Positions 56,088 through 64,000 of a stretch of 64,000 nt of DNA are shown piece after piece (within the stretch, counting starts at the first letter, position 1; every line of letters begins with the position of its first letter). A program made the translations under genes and the position numbers. The notes beneath the pieces were generated by a model. That model did not search any database, was not told the DNA's origin, and saw only the letters and a list, made by a program, of their open reading frames with translations. The DNA comes from Babylonia areolata (lineage: Eukaryota; Mollusca; Gastropoda; Neogastropoda; Buccinidae), in contig NC_134895.1 in NCBI RefSeq assembly GCF_041734735.1, forward strand, positions 18,513,025-18,577,024, in the 5' to 3' direction.

Positions 56088-56612
56088 ACAACCCTGGGTT
56101 TGCACCACTGTGGTTGTATTATCAGCTTCGCAAGGGCCCTACACCGGCCCTAGCTGGTCCTGCCATTGATGGATGTTGGTCTTCGCCTCTCAAGTTTTAT
56201 CAGGCCAAAAGACTGCCTAGTACAACCCCAGCTTCACACTGCTGTGGTTGTGATATGTTTCACATGGCCTCTACTTCCTGGCTGGTCATGTATTGCCATT
56301 AATAGAATCAGATGCCGGTCTTCGCCTCTGAAGTTTTATCAGGCCCAAAGACTGCCTAGAACAACCCTAGCTTCGCACTGCTGTGGTTGTGATGTTTCAC
56401 ACGGGCTCTACTTCCAGGAAGCTGGCCCTGCCATTCATGGACATCAGTCTTCACCTTCCTAGTTTATCAGGCCTAAAGACTGCCTGGAACAACGCTAGCT
56501 TTGCACTGCTGTTGTGATCAGTTTCACACGGGACATACACCCCAGCTGGCTCTTCCATTAATGGATGTCAGTCTTCGCCTTCCAAGTTTTATCAGGCCTA
56601 AAGACTGCCTAC
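56088..56612 (+). repeat. ~125-base tandem repeat, about four copies
   Basis: Units begin at CTTCGCCT(C/T) blocks near 56190, 56319, 56450 and 56574, each with GTTTTATCAGGCC and AAGACTGCCTAG blocks; a partial, more diverged unit precedes them. Copies differ by 10-20 percent. Not recognised from elsewhere. Confidence 0.85.
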
Positions 56613-57654
56613 TGGGCAGGAGACAATCAGGCCCCATGCTCGGCATGGGGTACACTTCTGACTTGCTCAACCCCAGCTCCATCCCTCCCACTCCTCACCG
56701 GTAGCAGAAGGCCTGGGTAAAAATTGCGTGCCTCTATGCTTAAGAGGAAAGGCATGTTGATCAAAGGGAATGATTCTCCCACAGCAGAACGAATTGTTTG
56801 CTGGCCACAGAGGCACACCTTTATGCCCTCTTGTACCAGCACAGTAGCTGCCGCTTTTGGGTCAGTTTGTTCAGCCCGTCATCTTGCTTGAACATGAATG
56901 CCGCATCAACTCCTCAAACCATTGGTGTTGGAAAATGCCTGACCCTTTTCAATTTTGACACAACTACTGCTGTGATTACAGAGGGGCAATCTTCACATGC
57001 ATCTCTGCAACGGATCCTGCAGCAACAAAGGCCATCTGGCAGGTGGCAGCACACAATATCGACCTACTCTGTTCTTTAAACCCGCACCATCCCTATTGTG
57101 TTGCTTGTTCCCATTCTGAGTTTTCACTGTCTGCACTACTGGTGGCCCCTCATTAACTCCTCATGCAGGCCCCTCATTCATAGGGTCACCTTCTGTTTCC
57201 CCTATTGCCCAACACAGTGAACATCTCCCACAGGGGCTTCTCACAGAAAGATTGATACTCTAGCAGGTCCCCTGCCTACAAGCACTGTCTTGCCAGTGGG
57301 ACACCCCCTGAGGTGTTTACGGAGCCTCATTCTTCAGCCAAGGGCCTGTCTGAGGATGACTTTGTTGTCACTTTGGCAGCAAGCAGCATGTTTTTCAGGC
57401 ACACAGTTGCCCCACAAGACCACGTCACATCTGTCTGGCTTCCTTGCATTTCAGCAGAACCTCCTTGGTGGCCACCTTCATACCTCAAGTACACAACAAC
57501 CGTTTCCTGTTTTACTCATGCTGACTCATGCCCTCCAATGGCTAGTACAGCAGATCTACAGCCATTCTGTCCCAACTGCCCCTCACGGCTCCATCCCATA
57601 CTTCAAGTGTACCACACAGGGCCAGAGGCCAGTCATGGATCTAGTCCCTAGTGC

Positions 57655-57995
57655 CTCCAGCACCCCAAATATAACCCAGAAGACAGATACCATTTGCTGG
57701 AACGACGGGAACAGGTCAAGATCTTCCGCCTGACTGGACACAACCGCCTGCTCCACCACATGCACACAAAATTTGGCATTGGACAGAGTGAAGAGTGCCC
57801 TTGTGGTGAGGGACCAATGACAACCGACCACATCCTTCAAGACTGTAGGACGCATGCAGCATCCAGGAGGAAGTACTGGCCAACACCGACAGCAGTGGAA
57901 GCCAAACTGTACGGCACCCTGGAGGAGTTGCGACGGACGGCAGCCTTCATCGAGGACACCAGGCTGCTCATCTAATGGGAGGCGAATGAGGAAGA
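57655..57995 (+). mobile_element. LINE 3' fragment inserted in DIRS family B
   Basis: The frame ending at 57975 encodes a zinc-knuckle-like CPCGEGPMTTDHILQDC, then KLYGTLEELRRTAAFIEDTR and a stop, followed by a GAAGAAGAAG tail (57987-57998). This is the typical C-terminus of a group of RTE/I-like animal LINEs. It is 5'-truncated, and the final 94 codons are intact. Confidence 0.8.
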
Positions 57996-58770
57996 AGAAG
58001 TCCCATTTCTCAGTTAGCGCCTTCAGTACAAACTTTCCTCATGGAGACCACCTCTTTCATTAGGAACCCCATCACAGAAAGAGATTCCATGGTATAGAAG
58101 CACCTGAAGCACACTCCATCACCTGTCAGCTTACATGGAGGAGCTCTACAGATCTGACGGTCACGCTTAAGGCAAGCCCAACATCCTGGTGGGCTACCCC
58201 TGTCTGGGGCCACAGTTCCCTTCAAACACAATTATCTCTTTCCCAATTGGCCCACAACCGATGTTGACTCATCAGATCAGGCCATGAGCACCTCCTTGCA
58301 TTGAGGTTCAGCCTCTGCCCGCCCTCATACATTTCTTGAGGCCTTCATGATAAACTGTCCGCCCTCTAGCTCGATTTAGAAAACCCCACAGGGTACACAT
58401 TTCCACCTCTCACTTTGATTGGAAAGGCTCGACACTTGTTCATCAGTTGACACCTTGACCACTCTCGTGAGATTAGCAAGACATCTCTGTCTCGAAGGAC
58501 AATCAATGTGATTAAAGGCACGTATGCAGACGCAGGGTTGGGACTTAATGCCTCCTCAGCCAGAGTTCACGAAGTCAGAGCATGGTCCTCATCTCTCACC
58601 TTTGCCCACTCGGGAACAACTCTGCTACCTTATTGATTTCTACCTGAGACGTTTCACACTAAAGCAAGGATGGCTCAAGAGGCATCGCCTCTGCAGTCAG
58701 TGGTCGCACAACAAGCCATCACCATGCACAGACGGTAGAACAGGTGAGCCCTCCACCTTGTCGTGCTATT

Positions 58771-58862
58771 CTGCACTAGTGGGTCACGGTAAAGTATGTG
58801 TAGTTAAAAGGAAATCCCCCCCCCCCCTAAAATTACGTTTATCTAACATACTTACCATGACC
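58771..58862. repeat. internal complementary region of DIRS family B
   Basis: The first ~45 bases are the reverse complement of the left end (53457-53500). The rest, after a C-run, is the reverse complement of the right end (59090-59135). Same logic as in family A. Confidence 0.75.
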
Positions 58863-59135
58863 CTATTTAAGACCCTCCCGTCCTCCCCGCTTCCTGTTCT
58901 CTCAGCACACTGCACTGGTTACGGTTACTTGCCGTTAAAAGAGGAAGCTAGTCAGGGATACAGAGGGGAGGTAACCTACTTCCGGGAGGTCATCGGCCGT
59001 AGCAACATTCGTTTTCACCGCATAGGCGGGTAGACGTTTGCACAGGACAGGAATCGGACTCCCTGCCGGAGTCTGCACTAGTGCCCGGGGTCAATGTAAG
59101 TATGTTAGATGAACGTAATTTTAGGGAAAAAATTT

Positions 59136-59978
59136 CCTATACAGACCTCTGCAGAACAATGACGCATTGGTGATTCCTGCACTGTTATTGGGGTTTGTAA
59201 ACCTTGATGAAGTGAGGGTAACCAAAGTGTCTTTCGCAAGGACACTGCAACACCAGGTCGAAATGGATTGGACCGTGACCATTGGATCAGAAGTCCAACA
59301 CATTACAGATTTTTCCATGGTGTCTCCCTCAAATGGTGTGGCAAAGACAGTTCAAAGGTAATCCCAGGCCTTGCTTTGGTTTGGCCAGTCAGCACACTTT
59401 CTTCTGTGCAGCACTGAGTCACTTCGGTTGAGACTTACCAAACTGAATAGTCTGTTCCAGTCCGTTATCTCCAGCTGTCAGCTCCCGTCACAGAGTTCTT
59501 AATCAAGCTCAGACCAATAAGTGAAAAGAAACTGTAAAGGTATCACCATATTTAAAGGTGAAAATGTATCCAATAAAAGGGGGATAAGACCATACTAACT
59601 CCAGACGGTGCGCAGCTTCACCATGAAGTCCACCAAAAGTAGTACAATTTTGATAACAAGCAGTGATCATTTCATCCCAACTACCAGAAGAACGTCCAGC
59701 ACAATCATGCAAACAGCAAGCAGCAGCTCCCCAAAACTGGGGAACAACAGTCTATGATCAGAGATATTAATGTTAAAAAAAAATTATGATGTTCTTGAGT
59801 ATCAAGTAGAAGATGGAACTGTAGAAGCAAAGTGATTTGAAATTCGGACAGAAGCTGCAGCCACAGTTCTTAAAAAAAAAAATTAAAAAATAAAAATAAA
59901 AAGAAGAAGAAGAAGAAAAAAAAGATGTAAAATCTCATCTCAATTTTCTACCATAGCATGAATGTTCATGTTGTCATT
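59136..59978. other. intergenic stretch, no gene seen
   Basis: No recognised gene or repeat. An A-rich run lies at 59872-59925. Short frames at 59121-59361 on both strands overlap one another and have no domain. Confidence 0.4.
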
Positions 59979-60500
59979 TTAACCTTCGCTGGCTATCGTG
60001 GGTCGTACACGACCCAGAAGGGTACAAAGACGCAAATATCTCAGCCAATTCTTAATATTTTTCTACGAAATTTCAGAAATGCTTTCCACATCTAAAAGGC
60101 CAACTTTTGTCAAAAAATGAAAAGAATTCATTAATCAGTTAACGAGTAATTTCAGGGGGCGTTTTAACTACACATGGACGCTTGTGTGGGTCGTGTATGA
60201 CCCATGCTTTTTAAAGAGGAAAAAACGTGGTCACCCCTCGAAAGCTCGTGTGGGTCATGCACGACCCATACCTTTTTAATAGTGATTTCAGAAGGTTTAA
60301 TTTACAATTAGTGAAGGAAAATAAAGAAGTTTTACTTTCAATAGCCTCACTACTCTCCCACTACGCCCCCCCCCCCCCCCTCACCGGCCCGTCCCTTTCG
60401 CCTGTCTTCAGCTATAACCCCCTTCCACCCCTTTCTCTAACAACATGTACCTGTGTGACTGAATATCTTTGATTGTGCGTGTATAGGATGCTATGAGTCA

Positions 60501-60540
<40 letters not shown>

Positions 60541-60640
60541 TCTCGCTGTCTCTCTCTCTGTGTCTGTCTGTCTCTCTCTATCTCTGTGTGCATAAGTAGG
60601 GTTTGTATGTATGTGCATGTGGTGTTATGCATTTGTGTGT
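59979..60640. mobile_element. TTAA-type element with GGGTCGT palindromes, copy 2
   Basis: Begins with TTAA (59979-59982) and AACCTTCGCTGG. Collinear with 51917-52520 at about 90 percent. Palindromes lie at 59999, 60187 and 60251. The right end is lost in or after the TG arrays (60503-60538, 60653-60690). Confidence 0.7.
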
Positions 60641-60648
60641 GTGATCAG

Positions 60649-60690
<42 letters not shown>
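60503..60690. repeat. TG microsatellites
   Basis: TG arrays at 60503-60538 and 60653-60690 with CT-rich DNA between them. Confidence 0.9.
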
Positions 60691-60693
<3 letters not shown>

Positions 60694-61484
60694 CCATTCT
60701 ACAATAGATCAAATGTCTTTTATCGTGATAGAAATATTATATTTGAGTCAATAATTAAAATTTAAATAAGTTTTCATGACATACCTCAATCATTTAAGAA
60801 ATTCTTTGAATCCAGCTGTAAAGAAGACGTTGACATCGCCTTGGACACACATCTATAGATCTGCACAAACCAGTCCCGGCAACAGCAGGCTTAGTGACCG
60901 AAACTGGAAGAAACGTCGATTCAATTTTTCTTTTATGTTCTGTTCATTCCAGTTAATTCTGTATCCACCTTTGACTGCTCATATGCAGTAAGCGCGTCGA
61001 TGGTGCATTTAGTGTCACTGTATGTGTTCTGTCCAGAATTTTTATTTCCTTTCTTGTAATTGCGAACAAGAAAAACAATGTCATGCCATCTTCCCAAACA
61101 CAGCCTGTGTTCTGGAAACTGGGGCGGCATTAGTAGAGTTACGGAATGGAACTTGACGAGCCTCAACGAAAAAATACACAATGATCCGGAAATACGGCTT
61201 TATTCGGGAGACTTACAACCTATTATTGCTAATACTTGAAGATTTTTTTTCCTACTATGTTTAAGCCCAATTTGGTATTGGCAGACAAAATATTTCCAGA
61301 GAAAATGGCAACGTTAAAGTTTCGTACCACGGACACACAGACACACACACAAACACACATACACGCAGACAGCCGAATACCGGGTTATTACATAGACTCA
61401 CACAAGCGAGCGCTGCGTCCGTTAGGCCGTCGAAACGGCAGGCAAAACGCAAGCAGAGCAAAATTACAGTTTGCTGATTAAGGC
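60691..61484. other. intergenic stretch, no gene seen
   Basis: No gene recognised. A short AC run lies at 61335-61360. Confidence 0.4.
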
Positions 61485-61735
61485 ACTGGAAAATAACTGT
61501 TAGCCGGCCAACGGTTGTTATCCATGTCATGTTTTTTGTGTGTTTTTTTGGCTGAAATAATCAGGGCACATGACAGTAATGTCTACAGGCGGGCAGGGGT
61601 TGCGGTTGGAAAATAATTGTTAGATGGCCGACGGTTTTCGTTATCCATGTCATGTCTTTCTGAGGCTGAAATAATCGGGGTACATGACAGGTACAATGTT
61701 TACAGGCAGACAGGGGTTTCGGTTCGTCGAAGGCG
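61485..61735. repeat. ~122-base tandem duplication
   Basis: Two units (about 61485-61606 and 61607-61735) share GGAAAATAA(C/T)TGTTAG, TTATCCATGTCATGT, GGCTGAAATAATC and CATGACAG blocks. They differ by some 15 percent. Confidence 0.85.
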
Positions 61736-61954
61736 ATGTGTTTGGGAGAGGGCCGTGGCCATGGCTGAGTGCCGTGTGGGTCTACTTTTGAAGAACGCCG
61801 CGAATGTTAGATCATTATATGAAACCAGGGGTTGAGAATGCCTACTGCTGGCACTGGTTTTCACTCAGTGACTGCTTGAGGAAACAGTTTCTATAGCTGT
61901 CTTCAATATCTGGTAACACTTACTCTGAACTGTCAGCACTGCTCTTGTCAGCTT

Positions 61955-62235
61955 AAAAAAAAAAATTGTATTACTAATTTGAACACGGTCTGTCAATATG
62001 AAGAATAAAAAGTGAATGATCTAGACTCTCAATGATTTGCTGATAAACTGCTTCTGACTCGAACCCAGTGATCCTGTACTGACAGCGCGGCACTACTCTC
62101 GCTAGCATTTTTTTAAATTTTTATAAATTACTGATTCGAGCACGGTCTGTCAATCAAAAATCTAAAGAAGAAAAAGTGAATGATCTAGTCTCTCAATGAT
62201 TTGCTGATAAACTGCTCCTGACTCGAACCTGGTCC
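61955..62235. repeat. ~165-base tandem duplication
   Basis: Units at about 61960-62075 and 62125-62235 share CACGGTCTGTCAAT, AAGTGAATGATCTAG and CAATGATTTGCTGATAAACT blocks, with only a few differences. Confidence 0.85.
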
Positions 62236-62331
62236 TGTGCTCTCTTTCCACGAACGGTAGGGCCCATACTACTGTCTTCCATGTTTGCCACCCACCACGC
62301 CCTCACTCCCCTCATCTCACAACATCCGTAA

Positions 62332-62332
<1 letters not shown>

Positions 62333-62374
<42 letters not shown>
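62333..62374. repeat. AC microsatellite
   Basis: About 20 AC units. Confidence 0.95.
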
Positions 62375-62378
<4 letters not shown>

Positions 62379-62847
62379 TTAGTCACACAAAACTACAAGA
62401 CTGGCTGTTAGTGGCTGTGCGTGTTGGCAGTCGACAACAGCATGAAATGTACACCCCTAACGTACCTTTATTGCATGTCTGTTGATTGGACCCGGCGGCA
62501 AGTCTCCTTCGACCGCCCCAACACTGTGGCAGGAACTTCAGTCACACGGGCTGATAGGGGTGACGGATTGACTTTTCGGGTAGGCCTACCGACTTCAGTT
62601 TGCTGCCAGCCGGCACAATTTGACACAAATACTAACTCAGACGAGCTCACTATTACTGCCTACAAGCAGCGATAGCGTTTACCGCCTTACTTGTGCAAGC
62701 AAAACAAAATCAGGTGAAAATCGAGTTCAAGTAAGTGTTATTTTCCCGGGTCATACATTTCAGGAACGACATATAGGCCTCAGTACATCTCGAGGTGGTT
62801 GATACATTCCTGAAACTGAAGTAACGGATAGGTTATTTTGATTCAGT

Positions 62848-62898
62848 ATGGCCAACCAAGGTCGTAATTTTGGGCTTCATCAGACCTGTCGACAAAAG
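62848..62898 (+). other. candidate first coding exon of a downstream gene
   Basis: ATG in a CAGTATGG context, 17 open codons (MANQGRNFGLHQTCRQK) and a consensus donor AAG then GTGAGA. A phase-compatible stretch after TTTGATTTCAG at 63538 would run FPRQTRITDTTSARTDAYNL to a stop at 63617-63619. No family is recognised and the structure would be very short, so this is a suggestion only. Confidence 0.2.
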
Positions 62899-63044
62899 GT
62901 GAGAATCTTTATTTATCACGGTGTTGCTAAAAATCATTGATTCGTTATCAGCTTCATCTCTTTTTAATCAAAACGCTGCGTTATTGATAGTTCTTATTAT
63001 CTTATTAGTATACACTAGTATGTATATATGTATATATATACAGT

Positions 63045-63101
63045 ATATATATATATATATGATATGCATGTGTGTGTCACTGAGTGTGTGTGCGTCAGTG
63101 T

Positions 63102-63162
<61 letters not shown>

Positions 63163-63335
63163 TATCTGTCTGTCTATGCATGCTTCCGTGCGTGCCCGCC
63201 GTGCGTGCGTGCGTATGCCAATATGCGTGTGCGATGTATTGCTTGTTAGTATAGCCGGGGCGGCCGGGCCGGGGTGGGGGGCATTCTCACAACGATAGTC
63301 CTATATTGAATTTACAAGTAACTGGTGACTTTAGC

Positions 63336-63375
<40 letters not shown>
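63045..63375. repeat. AT and TG microsatellites
   Basis: AT units at 63045-63060, a TG array at 63100-63162, and a second TG array at 63339-63374. Confidence 0.95.
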
Positions 63376-63377
<2 letters not shown>

Positions 63378-63710
63378 CGCGCGCGCCGGCGAGCGTGCCG
63401 ATGTGCGTTCTTGTTTTTGTTTTTTTTCCCCACAAAGATTGTTCTGAATCAAGTTTACTGTAGTAACGAGTAAATCATACTTTTCAGCATCGTTCTTGTC
63501 GCACGGGCTAGATAAGCCTACATCATTTTGATTTCAGTTTCCCCGCCAAACAAGAATCACCGACACAACTAGTGCTAGAACTGATGCCTACAACTTGACC
63601 CAACGGGTTGCGCCGTGAACACACTGACGTTCTTGGCATAACTGAAATGACGGCAGCCGATACGCCCAGCCCGTATACCCAGATATTTTTAACAATATAG
63701 TAAGAATGGA

Positions 63711-63882
63711 AGAACGGATAAGATCCGTCATGAGCCCTGTTCATAATCATTTTTGGCCGGGGTGCATTAAGTATCCCATTATGTGTTAATGTGATTAGAA
63801 CGGATAAGATCCGTCATAAGCCCTGTTCATAATCATTTTTGGCCGGGGTGCATTAAGTATCCCATTATGTGTTAATGTGATT
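63711..63882. repeat. 86-base tandem duplication, nearly perfect
   Basis: Units 63711-63796 and 63797-63882 differ by one base by eye (GTCATGAGCC against GTCATAAGCC). It is the youngest duplication in the window apart from the DIRS copies. Confidence 0.95.
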
Positions 63883-64000
63883 TGTAAACCTCAATACTGT
63901 CAGTGCCTGTACACCGACTGTCCGTCGCGGCGGTGCATGTGGCATAAGTCTCCTGGGGGTTTATATCTCTGCGTGAATCCAGCTTGTTGTCTGTTTATCT

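Overview
The window is animal nuclear DNA, most likely from a gastropod mollusc. The support is intron-rich gene structure, AT-rich introns with long dinucleotide repeats, tRNA-headed SINEs of a type I associate with caenogastropods, and DIRS-type tyrosine-recombinase retrotransposons. The species call is inference; a marine snail is my best guess.

The one convincing host gene is a RAVER1-like (ribonucleoprotein PTB-binding) gene on the + strand, from ATG 18964 to stop 50087. I can place 17 coding exons whose phases all agree, giving a predicted 1110-residue protein. It has three N-terminal RRMs, then four [SG][IL]LGxxP-type PTB-interacting (PRI) motifs, then a very long Met/Gly- and Tyr/Gly/Ser-rich low-complexity tail, and a basic C-terminus (KRPRLY). 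One intron appears to use a GC donor. An alternative terminal exon with clustered AATAAA signals at 34625-35350 would give a short form with RRMs but no PRI motif, and a 56-base frame-shifting exon at 21713-21768 could act as a poison exon.

Layout. 1-5190: right-hand part of a young DIRS-like element (family A). 5191-18800: AT-rich intergenic DNA with two piggyBac-like TTAA elements of one family, another TTAA MITE, three LINE fragments and several SINEs; two SINEs nested in one another sit just upstream of the RAVER ATG. 18964-51650: the RAVER-like gene. Its introns hold a shortened family A DIRS copy (25533-28876), a LINE inserted into a LINE (36985-39196), a stray DIRS end (39764-39895), and a hAT deletion derivative sitting inside another DIRS end (46762-47565). 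51915-52867 and 59979-60640: two copies of a TTAA-ended element carrying repeated TGGGTCGTNNACGACCCA palindromes. 53457-59135: an old, badly eroded DIRS-like element (family B), itself hit by a LINE and containing a ~125-base tandem repeat. 60700-64000: GC-richer DNA with tandem duplications and a possible first exon (62848-62898) of a further gene.

The most rewarding points are the RAVER isoform architecture, the DIRS internal complementary regions that spell the reverse complement of the joined element ends in two families, and the palindrome-bearing TTAA elements. I see no CRISPR array, operon, rRNA or free-standing functional tRNA.
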